NCBI GenBank assembly: GCA_030141605.1
Contig: JAQGDQ010000407.1
Span: 1-64,000, forward strand
DNA length: 64,000 nt
Source of the DNA: Tubiluchus corallicola
Lineage: Eukaryota > Priapulida > Priapulimorpha > Priapulimorphida > Tubiluchidae
Direction: 5' to 3'
Shown here: positions 10,652 to 21,956 of the stretch, in pieces
How positions within the stretch are numbered: position 1 is the stretch's first letter
How the letters are laid out: each line of letters begins with the position of its first letter
Notes under the pieces: model-generated
Database searches by the model: none
Told to the model about the DNA's origin: nothing
What the model saw: the letters and a program-made list of their open reading frames with translations, nothing else
Made by a program: the position numbers and the translations under genes

Positions 10652-13600
10652 TATATATATATATATATATATTGTAAATTGCTTAAATGAAACTTTTTCC
10701 TACAATGGGTATGAGGAATGGGTCTAACTTTTTTTGCAGTTATGTATTTATAAATTATATCTCACAATATATCACAACATCTCTCAATATTTCTTGAACT
10801 AACTGCCTTCTTTGGAACTCTACTTGCCTTTCTTATAACTTCTACAGCCTAACTAGATTTGCAATATATGTGCTTCAATGGCAACAATTCGTCAATTGTT
10901 CAAAAAATTTTGTTTTTTACAACTTGTTCACATACATTAACACGTTCTTGCTATACTACGTCTTTTTTATACTTTCGTGTTTGTAGCAAAAATTATAAAA
11001 CAACTAGGTTTTAACTAGCCTATTAAATTAAATAATTGACTGTTAATAATTGCATAAAATTTGCATAAAGATTGATATAATATAGGCTTGTGAGACAACA
11101 TTATGTACATACAAGCTCCCAGTATTATAAAAGAGTTTTTTACGCTTTTGCAAAGTTATTTACTTAAACTAAAACCATCAGCGGCCTGAAAACTGACCCC
11201 TGCGGAATCCTGCCTAGAGCTGTCAATTTTCTTAGATGTAACATTTTTATAATAAGCACAATATTTTCTGTCACACAAATAATTCTGTAACAGTTACTTC
11301 TAGCACTATAATACTCTCATGTCTTTATTATTGAATTTTGTTTTGTTCTGTGTCAAAGTTTTCGAGGGATCAATGGAAAGCCAAGTGCAAACTCGTGTTC
11401 TCAACAGCTCTCATAATTTGTTACACAAATGTTATCAATGAACAACACGTGGAAACCCGAACTGATAGTCATAAAGTATATTAAGCTTACTAGAAATCTT
11501 AATAATCTAGAGTATAGAAGTTTTACAAGCACAACAGAAAGCATTTGCAAAATCATACAAGTCAGGTGCTTACGAAATAAGTTCAATACATTGAATCCCT
11601 CCAAACGATAAAAAATTCTCTTCAATTGATTTGTTATACTTAGGTTTTGGCTTAAGAAATCTGACAGAATCAGCTTAAATCGACTTCTTCACCTGTGTTT
11701 CGATTAGACAATTACTAATAGACGCAGTCTAGTAACTTCAGTGTCTAACTCTCGATTTTAAGGTGAACAATAAGGTCAATAATTGTTGATTTTTTCAACA
11801 TTGCATCAAAGATAGCTATGCTCAATTAGTGGATCGCTGTAGTGGATTATGGGGTTGCAGGTCCTATAAATGTTAAGGGGAGTAATTGCTGTACTTGTAA
11901 ATTTTAAAGAAAGTAAGTGAACTAATTAGTTATTACGTTTTGCAAGACTTTTGTTTCAATAAAAATAAACCGAAATGCTCTTTTGGTTGTTTTGTATAAA
12001 GCCTGGAACTACTTCTGTGCACTATCCTTCAGAGAGAATGGACATTACTTGGAGGCTACATTCTTTAAAAACTTATGTAGTCAGGTGTGGAAAATGTACA
12101 CGAAGCCGAATTACAAGATTTGTTTTTTTTGGAAAATTAACTTTCCACTACCAAAAGCCTCAAAATTTGTGTCACAGTTAATGACAACATGCATCATTAA
12201 CAAATGGGAAATGCTACGTCCATTGACAACCTTTAGAAGGCTGTTTTGTTTAATGACATACAATATATACACACTGCCGCCAGTTTTGGGTCTGTTTTCT
12301 GGGGACTATTGCTATTTTCCTGGGGATGTAAACGAGCACGACCCAGAAATCAACGATATAAATGCGTTCAGAAAAAAATGACACCTCCAATGCTCTCTTT
12401 TACTTCTCATTTTCTCTGCGCTGTCGCTTTTTCTCACTTAATCACTTACTATAAAGAAACGTTTCTGCTTATTGACATCTCTTGCCAGGAAGTCTTACGT
12501 TTCGCTTTTGTTTTAGCAATGAGAATGTCAACAAGATACGTTTTTTGCTTTTCATTAAGCGAGTTACTATTAATGGATGGTCCTTCCGAACAACCATCGT
12601 AATCAATGATTGAAAAAACCAAACGGAGCAAAGGATTGCGCGGTGATCAATACACCTGGAGATACTGACGTTGACGTAATAAAGGTGACACAGTGACATT
12701 GCGACAACTCTTCTACAAGCTATAACACTGATTAGGAATGTCACGAATATTCTTACCTAACTCATTGATTATGCTCGTAAAGATAGCAAACGTCTTTACT
12801 ACATCAGCCCTACGCTGAAGTCAAAATTATCATATGATAACAAAATTATGATGTTATGATGTATGATATCAACGCATGATATCAAAATTTGAAAAATACA
12901 GTAGACTACAGGTTCTGCATTATGTAAAACTGTTTGTGGCCTTGCTTTTTTAGCGTAGTAAAAATTCGCAAGAGTTTCTACTAGTGGGTCCGAGAAATAG
13001 GTGGCCTCCGATGACGCAGGCAACACAGAAAACTAATGATGAGAAGCTAGTCAAGTATGAAGTTATTTAATTGACGATAGATTGACTGATTAAGATTGCC
13101 TAATTAAATTTAATTGGTCCGTAACTGAACAGTCTTTCAGTTCCTCAAAATGAACAGCAAAATCAACAATTTTATGTAAAACTTCATCACCAATTGCTGT
13201 TGTTTCCAGTAATTATATTGAGTAATAGTTCTATTTCAAGTAATAGTAATACTCTTATCTTTCAACAGTAAAGGTAATAGTTGCATTAATCAGCATAGTA
13301 ACTGTTTAGTCAGCTTAATTTAAAGTTAAATCTATTAAATCAGCAAAGAAGAGAATAACAATTTAATTTGATTTATACATTAATAATTAAGGTTAATGTT
13401 GCCGACAATAATTTTTAAATCCCTCTAGGCACTTGATAATGGCAGGATGAAACTGTCAAAAAGTTCTGAGTAACTACTGAAAATAGAAGCAATTAATGAT
13501 GAAATATCACGTTGTTGACTTTGTTGTTTATTTTGAATAATTTTGTTACCTCAGTCAGTTGCCTTGAACCTTAAATCATACAGCTAGTTACCAAAATCAT

Positions 13601-14964
13601 CTTTATCAACCAAACGCTAACCCTGACAGCCATTTTAGGTTTCCGGCAGTTGCCTTTAACAGCTTTTTTTTCAACAAAAGATTATCCTTTTTGTGGTTTC
13701 TAAAACAAACTATATAACAGTAATTTAACTGTTTTTCTAGAAAGCGTTTCGCCATGAACATACGACTAAACTACCAACGTCACTTAACTTTGAAATATAA
13801 TTCTAAAATCCTACTCACATTGGACGCCATCTTTCAAATAATTGGCTTTTAATTTTATTGATGTTCCTGGAGTTCTGGGGAGTTATTGGAGTTCTGAACT
13901 GTAGGATTGGTTACAGGAGGTGCTCGTGGTCATTTTGATAATGACAATTTGCAGAAGTCAAATTTTTCTTATCAATCCAAAAGTATCAGAATAAACCAAA
14001 CACCTTCCGTGTCAATTTTTGTATTAGGTGATTCATCTTTATTATCGATCCCACTACCAAAGCCTGTTGACATTTTATAATTAATTCAGCTTCTTTATTA
14101 GCAGAGGTTATTGCTTGCAAATGGTTTTAACGACTCGCTTAAGTAACGTATTCTTCTGTCATATTAGTGAAGCTAGGGTAAATAATCAACTTCATTGATT
14201 TTCGCTTTGAATTCACTTCAGTTTCGTTGCTTTCGCCAACGCACTTCCCCCTTTTGATAATTACTCTCTCTCTCTCTCTAATTTAATTGCTAAGCTCACT
14301 AATTAACTGACTTTCAGAAAATCTCTAACCGACTCTCTAGCGGTCACACGTGCTACTGTTAGAGTGTGAATAATTGCATTGGCACCTGAAATCTGCTTTA
14401 TGTAATCTGTCACATTAGTTAAAGTGACGCCTGAGCTGAAAGCAGCTCTTAACCACTTGAAGAAAAAGCTAAAAGTTTTCAACGTATGGCTGAGATAATA
14501 AATATTATATGTTCTATAAATTCAACGGGTTTTTCCTGTGTTGTGAAGCGAGACGGTTGGCATGTCGGTGTTAATAACATAATAAAACTCAATAACCTAC
14601 GTTTTAGCGAAGACGTTCAATGTAAATACCACAGTCGTACCTGCTATCAGTATCGCACATCGTAGTCACGACAATGAAGGCTTTCGAAAATAATTTATTA
14701 CGTCATCTGATAACTGCAGTAAAATTGAAGATAACTAGTAAATTTTTATCAGAAATGTATGACTAAAATTTCTAAAGATAGTAACTAAATGCTCACGACT
14801 AGAAAAATTCTTGTATCTTGCAAGCAAAAGGATGAGTGGGTAATTACCAGCGAAACTGCGTCTGGTGCCTACGTCAGCTGTGCCTCCATCTGTTCATATT
14901 CTTGTTGAAGGAAGCCCTAGATAGATCTGACAATGACCAAAACATCTGATTTTAGAGCATTGCC
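10652..14964. other. Long non-coding stretch
   Basis: No gene supported. Several short open frames (11.4-12.7 kb) lack ATG context, domains, splice sites of matching phase or coding composition. A (TA)n run flanks the hairpin, a (CT)n run lies near 14266-14279, and the rest is A+T-rich unique-looking sequence. Confidence 0.5.
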
Positions 14965-14994
14965 TTGCACAATCTATCTGTTCTAGAATGTAGA

Positions 14995-15473
14995 TCAGAT
15001 GTATTAGATTGCATTGGATTGAATTGGATTGGACTGGATTGGATTGCATTGGATTGTATCGGATCAGATTGGACTGGACTAGATTGGACTGGACTGGACT
15101 GGGCTGGACTGGACTGGACTGGACTGGACTGGACTGGACTGAACTGCTGGACTGGACTGGACTGGACTGGACTGGACTGGACTGGACTGGACTGGACTGA
15201 ACTGCTGGACTGGACTGGACTGGACTGGACTGGACTGGACTGGATTGGACTAGACTGAATGGAACTGGATTGGGCTGGATTAAATTAGATTCTGTTAGGT
15301 TAGATTGGATTAGGTTAGGCTACATTGGCCTGGATTGGACTGGAGTGGATTGGATTGGATTATACCAGATTTGGTTGAATTGTGTTAGACTAGATTAGAT
15401 TAAGTTAGGCTAGGTTAGGTTAGTTAGGTAGGTTATGCTAAATCAGTATAGATTATATCAGACTCAGGCTAAA
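14995..15473. repeat. Degenerate pentanucleotide array (TTGGA / CTGGA type)
   Basis: Five-base periodicity, TGGAT on the left, near-perfect CTGGA in 15065-15240, then decaying into TTAGG- and TTAGA-like variants. The plus-strand open frames (L-D-W-T-G periodic) are artefacts of the five-base repeat. Confidence 0.92.
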
Positions 15474-15502
15474 TTGTATTGTATTGTATTGTATTGTATT
15501 GT
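15474..15502. repeat. (ATTGT)n pentanucleotide, left remnant of the array split by the retrotransposon
   Basis: About five to six ATTGT units end exactly at the left LTR. The last five bases, attgt 15498-15502, match attgt 23724-23728 after the other LTR and are a candidate 5-bp target duplication. The repeat context makes this non-unique. Confidence 0.85.
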
Positions 15503-16680
15503 TGTGACGCCATGTCTATAGGTTACGTACTCTGAGTCTCAATGTCTTGAAAAGCAGGCACGACCGCCCTATAAACGAGGTGTAACACGTGGTTCTGGGG
15601 TTCTATAGTGTTAGATAATTTACTATTAGAATCCTGGAGTCGGGCTAAGGCATTGTTGTTTCATACGGGGGCACGCGGAACCCGAGCCTAGGAGTCTTAA
15701 TTAGCTAGTAATATTCGATGGTAGATAGAATACCAAACCAACTATTAAGCTGTATATAACAAAATTTAATTGATTACTACTTTAACCCGGAGAAAAGAAA
15801 TAGTTAACAATAACAATTAATCACAGTACAGCAAATATATTCTCTAGACTAATAATAGAGAAGGGAGGTGTTAGTGGGGGTAGCACGTGCAAATGATGAC
15901 GCACTCTCGATGACGGCAATCCAACGATGACCATATAGAAACGGAATTATGCTAGCTAGCAAACGCTGAGCAAAAGTACAAAAGCCTTGTCTTACCAGAC
16001 ACTCCATGAACATTGTGTGAAACGGCAGCTGCTAACCTGTGGGGTAACATCCATGGATTTACCACTATGGTTTGCTCCACCAACAATGGACTGTCCACCA
16101 TAAACTTTAGCGCAGGTTTTCACGACTCCTCGGATAATGACGGTAACGGTAGCCACCTCATCAAACCAAAACAACGTACTCAACATAGACCCGTTAGCAC
16201 TGTAAGCAATGGCTGTTGACAAAAGAAATAGTGACGTCTACTGCACTATAACACCGACGATGCTAATCGACATTTTTGACTGTCTTTTCACAGACATGTG
16301 AAAATCAGACGATGGTCATTTTACGTGACCTAGGCCTTTCAACAACGGCCGACTGACTGCCAGGTTGCACGTCTCAGACTATAGCTGTAACGTATGTATC
16401 ATGTACACTTCATACCTGTACGGGTTTCACACATTTGAAATAAGCCGCGAGTATTGCAGGTATTGCAGAACACAACCACCTGACGAGGGGGGTGTTAGTA
16501 GGACTCCTACACTACTACACTAATTACGCTAACAATACAGTACTACTATAGTGACTAATTTAATGTAAGCAAATTACACTAGCAAGTGCTACCGCTATCA
16601 CTATAAAGAACTTGACTGTGAAATGAAAAGGTGACAAACAAGTAAACAAAAATATCGTAAATAATAGATGGTTTGTCACA
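15503..16680 (-). repeat. 3' LTR of the Gmr1-type element
   Basis: 1178 bp, the downstream LTR on the minus strand. The terminal inverted bases are TGTGAC and GTCACA. It matches the other LTR except at 15985 (C versus T) and 16480 (C versus A). An open frame of about 76 codons on each strand inside both LTRs has no recognised domain and I do not call it. Confidence 0.95.
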
Positions 16681-16691
16681 GATCCCCCCAC
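16681..16691 (-). promoter_or_regulatory. Polypurine tract of the Gmr1-type element
   Basis: On the minus strand gtggggggatc directly precedes the 3' LTR. A G-rich run at this position is the expected plus-strand DNA primer. Confidence 0.65.
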
Positions 16692-17092
16692 AACTGAAAA
16701 AGTGTGGACGAATGTTTAAAGAACAGAATCCCACTTTTAAAATTATTGAACAGTCAATTTTAACTACCAACCATTACAATGGTGAAAATTAGCAAGTAAC
16801 GACTGTTACTAACTGAATACAAAGTTTTACTAAATAATACAGTCACACAAAAATGGCATATCAAAACTTAAATGGATCTTCAACACACTTGTAAAAGAAC
16901 ATTTTACACAAACTAAAGCACACTGGATATTTGATTTAAAATAATGAAAAGAATACAACATTTGAAGAATACTATCATTCACATTCAGAGATGTTGTCAC
17001 ACATGATTGCATAAAATAAAATGCTTTAAACAACAAGGTCATTTAGGAAGAAATCACATTCCTATCTTATTTTCATCTAAGGCAACTTGAAC
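16692..17092 (-). other. Retrotransposon 3' untranslated region between pol and 3' LTR
   Basis: About 400 bp after the pol stop and before the polypurine tract. No envelope-like or other coding frame of note; short frames lack any recognised feature. Confidence 0.6.
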
Positions 17093-20000
17093 TTAGTGCC
17101 TACTCAGTGCGTCTGCACAATAATTTGTTTTTCCTTTGATATGCACTACAGTGAAAGTGTATTCTTGTAGCAGTAAATTCCATCTGGCTATTCGCCTATT
17201 GGCATTTTTCATCTGCTTTAAGTAAGCTAATGATTGTGCATCTGTGCGAATCACAAACTGCCTACCTACAAGATAGTACGACGATTTCTCAATAGAGAAA
17301 ATTATAGCCAAAAGTTCTTTTTCTACTGTTGAGTAGTTACATTCATATTTGGTTAGCTTCCTACTCAAATAAGTGATTGGAACCTCTTGTCTATCATCAG
17401 ACATTTGTGTAAGTTGGCCGCCTATTCCTGTTGCACTAGCATCCGTTGTCAAGAAAAAAGTCTTATCAAAATCTGGTGCATGTAACACTGTATTTGAGTT
17501 TAATGCATCTTTGAGTGTAGTAAAGCTCTGCTCACACTCTGCATTCCATAGTACAATGTTTGGTTTGTCTTTTTCTGTCAAAGTATGTAATGGTGTTGCT
17601 ATTGCAGAAAAATTAGGAATAAAACGCCTATAGAAACCTACGAAACCCAAAAATGACCTGACCTGTTTTTTAGTTTCTGGTCTTTTATAGTTCTGAATAG
17701 CGAGGATTTTCTCTGGCTGAGGTTTCAAAAGATTTCTGCCAACAACATAGCCTAAGAAATGAGTTTCTTGGAGTGCGAAATTACACTTGAGTGGTTTGAT
17801 TGTCAAACCTGCATTAGACAGACAAGTAAGAACTAGCTCGATATGATAGAGATGATCTTGCCAAGAACGACTGAAAATGATAACATCGTCTATGTAACCA
17901 GAAGCAAAACCAATTACTGGTTCTAAAACACGATCTACCAGACATTGAGCTGTTGCTGCAGAATTACACAACCCAAAGGGCATAACTTGAAACTCATGTT
18001 TACCAAACTCTGTTACAAATGCCGTGATTGGCCTCGAATTTTCCTCAAGATTAACCTGCCAGTAATATTTTGTCATGTCCAAGCAAGTAATGAACATTGC
18101 TCCATGCAATTGATCAACTGTTTCATCCATCCTGGGGATAGGATAAGGATCAAAAACTGTAATTGAATTAATTTTCCTAAAATCAATACAAAATCGAATC
18201 GATTGATCACGTTTGATCACAATGACTGCAGGACTTGAAAAAGGACTATCTGACTTGACTATTACACCCAGCCTTTCCATGTCCATGATTTCTTGCCTCA
18301 CACTTTCCTTTTGCGCCTGAGGAATTCTGTATGGCTTCTGCACAACAGGATTGTCAGTAGTTAACTGTATTTTATGTTCTACGACGTTTGTCCTACCAGG
18401 AATGTCAGAAAAGGTTGGTGTAAACTTCTCCAGAGTAGTTCGTAATTCATTCTTCTGCTTATCTGTTAAGTAATCAGGGATTACTACATCTTCCACAGTT
18501 TGTGCAGGTGTAATAGAGGTAGGTGCAAAACAGTGGTCTTCCATTTGTGACCGTTGCATTGGTGACACACTTTCATGCTCAGGATCTAATTCCAATTCAT
18601 CTTGACCAGTAAATACGTCAAGTGTGGGAATTGTTTGCGTATAAAGGGCTTTTCTTTCTTCACGCGGTATCCAAGCTTTGAGCAAATTAATATGGAATTG
18701 CTTGACCTGTCTGCTTTTACCTCCAATGATAACGGAGTACACATGTTCTGAGATTTTATCAGAAATCTCATACGGGCCTTTCCAGGTTCGTTCCATCTTT
18801 TTACGAGATGTAGGCAATAAGACTAATACCTTCTGTCCTACTTCAAGATTTCGGTACCTAGCTTTCTGGTCATACCAGTCTTTTTGTCCGATTTTAGCTT
18901 TTCTCAAAGCTTCGTGTGCCTCCTGAGTTACCGTTTCTAATTTATCAATGATATTGGCAACATAATCATCAATGTCTTGGGGACTAGTAGGTTGGTCACA
19001 ACCCCAACGTTTCCGAAGAAGAGCCATTGGACCAGTTACTTGGTGTCCATAAACCAACTCAAATGGGCTGTACCGCAGGGATTCTTGTGGTACCTCACGG
19101 TAAGCAAACAAAACAAATGGGATCAGATCATCCCATTCCATGGTTTTGTCACTCAGGGTAAGCTTTTTAATGGATCTTTTTAGACTTCCATTGAATCGCT
19201 CACATAAGCCTTGAGATTGAGGATTATATGGAGTAGATGTAATCCCTTTGATGTGGAAAGCTTGTTCTAGTTGCCTTATGAGATTAGAACAAAATTGGGT
19301 GCCTTGGTCTGACTGGATTGACTCTGGGCATCCATGTCTACTAATAAATTGGAGTAAGCACTTGGCTATAGTCTCTGACTCAGTATTTTTGATAGGGAAA
19401 GCATCAGGGTATCTGGTACCTTGATCCACAATTACCAGTGCCCACTTATTGCCACTCTTGGTTCTAGCCAGTGGACCAATAAGGTCAATTTGGAGGGACT
19501 GAAAAGCTTTTTCCACTACTGGAAGAGGTTTGAGCTTGGCTCTGTCTCCTTTCATGACTCTTGCTGTCTTTTGACATATTGGGCAGGATTGTATATACTT
19601 TTTAATGGCAGTGTGTATTCCTGGCCAAGTATATTCGAACAATATCCTATCCCTTGTTTTCTTGACACCTAGATGAGCTCCAGCCTTTGAATCATGGGCT
19701 AGTTGTAGGACTTGCTGCCTTCTACACTGAGGAACAACAAGCAACTGATCAACTGTTTTCCCCATTTTTCGTTTATTAGCCCGATAAAGTATGCCTTGCT
19801 TTAGAAAATATCCTTTGCCATCTTGCACCGCAGTGTCTTCACTCACCACATGATCAAAAAGATTTTTTATGGTTACATCATTTTGCTGTTCTTCTATCAG
19901 CTGGTGTCGAGACACTATGGCAAACATGTAGTTTTCCTCTGGTGATGCATACTGCTTAATTTCGGAAGAAAATTCAGTTTTTGACTTTTCACTACCAGTT

Positions 20001-20521
20001 TCTTTGCTTAGTTGCTTTTTAAGCTCAACTGTTTGCGCTCGTGTCATAACCAATGACTTTTCTTTCTGATTTCTTTGAAAACTGTTATTTAGTGCTCGAC
20101 CTTTATAATCAGTCAAGGCATTACTACTTGGTTTCTGTACATCTTTGCCAAATTTAACAAAAGAAGGTACATGAGAAGTCTCATCCATACTACTAACATT
20201 CATATGATGTTTCTCAGGAGCAACTTGTGCAGGTTGAGAAGTACTCTTTACATAATCAAATGGTTGTATGGATGTCAGGTAATTATTACCTAAACAAAAG
20301 TCGCAAGGGAGTCCTTTAATAACTGCTACCAGGAGCCAACCGTTCAGTTTCTGACTACAAACAGGGACCCTAGCTAGAGGTATACGACGAAGGTCGCCAT
20401 GACAACAGCGAATTCCAACAGTTTCTCCAAGATACTGTTCATTTTTTACAAATTCAGGACGTATAAGGCTATCGTCTGAGCCAGTATCCCGTAAACCTAC
20501 TGCTATTTGACTGTTGATCAT
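17093..20521 (-). CDS. pol: Retrotransposon Pol: protease, integrase, reverse transcriptase, RNase H
   Basis: 1142 residues, uninterrupted. The aspartic protease has its active-site DTG at 12-14 and a CDFCLGNN loop near 73-80. Integrase follows: zinc-binding H276, H283, C313, C316; catalytic D346, D405, E441 (35 residues between D405 and E441, the DD35E spacing); GPY/F-type module near 580-600. The reverse transcriptase lies around 695-960 with catalytic D815 in LDMT, the PFGL segment near 848-851 and YIDD at 876-879. RNase H has D1027, E1067, D1094 and D1137. Integrase upstream of reverse transcriptase is the copia-like order, while the reverse transcriptase and GPY module are Ty3/gypsy-like. 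The frame is the same as gag and is separated from it only by TAA 20543-20545 plus seven codons, so the listed ATG may not be the real start; readthrough is likely. Confidence 0.95.
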   Translation of the reverse strand: MINSQIAVGLRDTGSDDSLIRPEFVKNEQYLGETVGIRCCHGDLRRIPLARVPVCSQKLNGWLLVAVIKGLPCDFCLGNNYLTSIQPFDYVKSTSQPAQVAPEKHHMNVSSMDETSHVPSFVKFGKDVQKPSSNALTDYKGRALNNSFQRNQKEKSLVMTRAQTVELKKQLSKETGSEKSKTEFSSEIKQYASPEENYMFAIVSRHQLIEEQQNDVTIKNLFDHVVSEDTAVQDGKGYFLKQGILYRANKRKMGKTVDQLLVVPQCRRQQVLQLAHDSKAGAHLGVKKTRDRILFEYTWPGIHTAIKKYIQSCPICQKTARVMKGDRAKLKPLPVVEKAFQSLQIDLIGPLARTKSGNKWALVIVDQGTRYPDAFPIKNTESETIAKCLLQFISRHGCPESIQSDQGTQFCSNLIRQLEQAFHIKGITSTPYNPQSQGLCERFNGSLKRSIKKLTLSDKTMEWDDLIPFVLFAYREVPQESLRYSPFELVYGHQVTGPMALLRKRWGCDQPTSPQDIDDYVANIIDKLETVTQEAHEALRKAKIGQKDWYDQKARYRNLEVGQKVLVLLPTSRKKMERTWKGPYEISDKISEHVYSVIIGGKSRQVKQFHINLLKAWIPREERKALYTQTIPTLDVFTGQDELELDPEHESVSPMQRSQMEDHCFAPTSITPAQTVEDVVIPDYLTDKQKNELRTTLEKFTPTFSDIPGRTNVVEHKIQLTTDNPVVQKPYRIPQAQKESVRQEIMDMERLGVIVKSDSPFSSPAVIVIKRDQSIRFCIDFRKINSITVFDPYPIPRMDETVDQLHGAMFITCLDMTKYYWQVNLEENSRPITAFVTEFGKHEFQVMPFGLCNSAATAQCLVDRVLEPVIGFASGYIDDVIIFSRSWQDHLYHIELVLTCLSNAGLTIKPLKCNFALQETHFLGYVVGRNLLKPQPEKILAIQNYKRPETKKQVRSFLGFVGFYRRFIPNFSAIATPLHTLTEKDKPNIVLWNAECEQSFTTLKDALNSNTVLHAPDFDKTFFLTTDASATGIGGQLTQMSDDRQEVPITYLSRKLTKYECNYSTVEKELLAIIFSIEKSSYYLVGRQFVIRTDAQSLAYLKQMKNANRRIARWNLLLQEYTFTVVHIKGKTNYCADALSRH

Positions 20522-20542
20522 AACCTCAAACTCGTGATTTTC

Positions 20543-21271
20543 TTACAATGCTCCATCTTGAGTATTTGAAGGTGTGAAATTTGGAGTAATGGTTCCATCA
20601 CTTTCGTTTTCACTATAGCATTGTTTCTTGAAATCACCTCTAGGTTTTTGCTTCTTGTTTGAGTCATTTTGAAAAGCTTGTGTGGACTCTTGCTTTTTCA
20701 CTGGGCAGTCGAGCTTCACATGCCCTGTTTTCCCACAATGGTAACATTTAGGGCGAGCATTGCCCTGTGATTCATGATCCGAATCATTGTTTTTAGCATT
20801 GCCACGTGTCCTTTTAGATGACTCATTTTTCTGCAAAAGTGCTGCATCATTAAATGAGCTCCAATAGTTGTCTGCTTGCTCCGCTATTTCTAAGTATGAC
20901 ATGTGAGGTAGCCTACGAAGGTAAGAAACCATGCCTTCTGGGAGCTTAGACAATGCTTGTTCAAGGAAGAAGAGGTCTCCAATTTGCTCTTTGGATTCTG
21001 CATTCGCTGTTTTAAGCCATTGCATGCCCGCTTTACACACTCTGTTAAAGTAACTTCTGTGCGTTTCCTTTTTCAGTTTAAATATGTTTCTGAATGCCGT
21101 GCGATATGCATCCTTCGACAATTTGTATGCATTCAAAATTTGCACCTTAACAACATCATAATTGAATATTTGAGACTGATCAACATCTTGCAAAGCTAAG
21201 GCTGCACGACCCGACAGAACTCTAGCCAAGTTAGGAACATACTGCGCAATTGGGACTTTGTTGACTCGCAT
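20543..21271 (-). CDS. gag: Retrotransposon Gag, C-terminal part (capsid and zinc knuckle), frame-broken
   Basis: 242 residues open to TAA 20543-20545. The first two-thirds is a helical capsid-like region with retrotransposon gag features (residues about 10-130). A CCHC zinc knuckle, CYHCGKTGHVKLDC, follows near residues 176-189 and is the nucleic-acid-binding motif of nucleocapsid. A basic, Asn/Lys-rich tail ends the protein. The ATG at 21269-21271 is probably an internal Met; upstream, the reading frame is shifted relative to the gag N-terminal part by a 34-bp tandem duplication (21260-21327). The stop codon is followed in the same frame by pol. Confidence 0.88.
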   Translation of the reverse strand: MRVNKVPIAQYVPNLARVLSGRAALALQDVDQSQIFNYDVVKVQILNAYKLSKDAYRTAFRNIFKLKKETHRSYFNRVCKAGMQWLKTANAESKEQIGDLFFLEQALSKLPEGMVSYLRRLPHMSYLEIAEQADNYWSSFNDAALLQKNESSKRTRGNAKNNDSDHESQGNARPKCYHCGKTGHVKLDCPVKKQESTQAFQNDSNKKQKPRGDFKKQCYSENESDGTITPNFTPSNTQDGAL

Positions 21272-21956
21272 ACAGATTTCGAATTGATCTAATGTTGACT
21301 CGCATACAGATTTCGAATTGATCTAAAAACGACAAAATGTCTTCTGTTTTTTCATCAAAATTTCTGAATTTGATTATTGTGCTTTTGTCTTGTGTAGCAT
21401 TTACTGTTGTTTGCAAATTGTTTACTACATTAGACGTCGTCTGCATTTGTAACTTCAGTTTTTCCAGCTCAATTTTTTGTGTTTCTAAAATCAGCTGTTG
21501 GTGTTTAATTTTTAGTTCCTGTTCTGATAATTTAATATCAGGCTGCGCATGCGCATACATAGGCATTTGACCAGGTTCTTGAACTGCAAATGGATCCAAT
21601 TCAGGCAAAGTAGGGGGTGCAGTTGATACAGTAGGTGAGCTAAAAGCCTTAAATTCTTTATTTGGGGCCGCTTTAGGAGTAGAACTTGCAACATCAGCCC
21701 TATCAAATTCTATTTGACCTGCAACACCTGTCGCTGCATTTGCTGGCTTTGCTGAATTTAATAATGATTGCATATTTGACAGAGCAAAATCAAGTGGATC
21801 TGAAATCGAAATCTGTTGTGTTTCAAGAATTAATTGCACAATGTTTTCTTTTCTGGCTTTTGGGTCTATAACCAAACCCATGTCACCTGCTATGTCAAAT
21901 AATTCACCTTTGATCATTTTACGCAACTCTTCAGCTGTAAAAAGTTTACTAGCCAT
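21231..21956 (-). pseudogene. gag: Retrotransposon Gag, N-terminal part, truncated by frameshift
   Basis: The frame is open from 21989; the ATG at 21956 (MASKLFTAEE...) is the better start because the preceding 11 codons look non-coding. It begins with a small helical region (about 5-45) resembling a SAP-like fold, then a Pro/Ala/Thr-rich linker, then a Gln/Leu-rich probable coiled coil (near residues 140-185). It reads through the first copy of a 34-bp duplicated segment and then goes out of frame, ending at 21231. The continuation is the other gag frame at 20543-21271. The original single gag would have been one ORF; I describe the break only. Confidence 0.8.
21260..21327. repeat. 34-bp tandem duplication inside gag
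   Basis: The segment starting gttgactcgcatacagattt at 21260 recurs at 21294, offset 34 bp, with only the last bases differing. As 34 is not a multiple of three, it shifts the gag frame. Confidence 0.92.

Noticed and set aside
11975-12744. Cluster of overlapping short frames on both strands
   Set aside because: Overlapping in several frames, no domain, no matching splice phases.
15992-16222. 76-codon frames inside the LTR, repeated in the other LTR
   Set aside because: Present twice only because LTRs are duplicates; no recognised motif and no reason to expect an LTR-encoded protein.
16692-17092. Possible envelope gene downstream of pol
   Set aside because: Only about 400 bp, no signal peptide, transmembrane segment or long frame.
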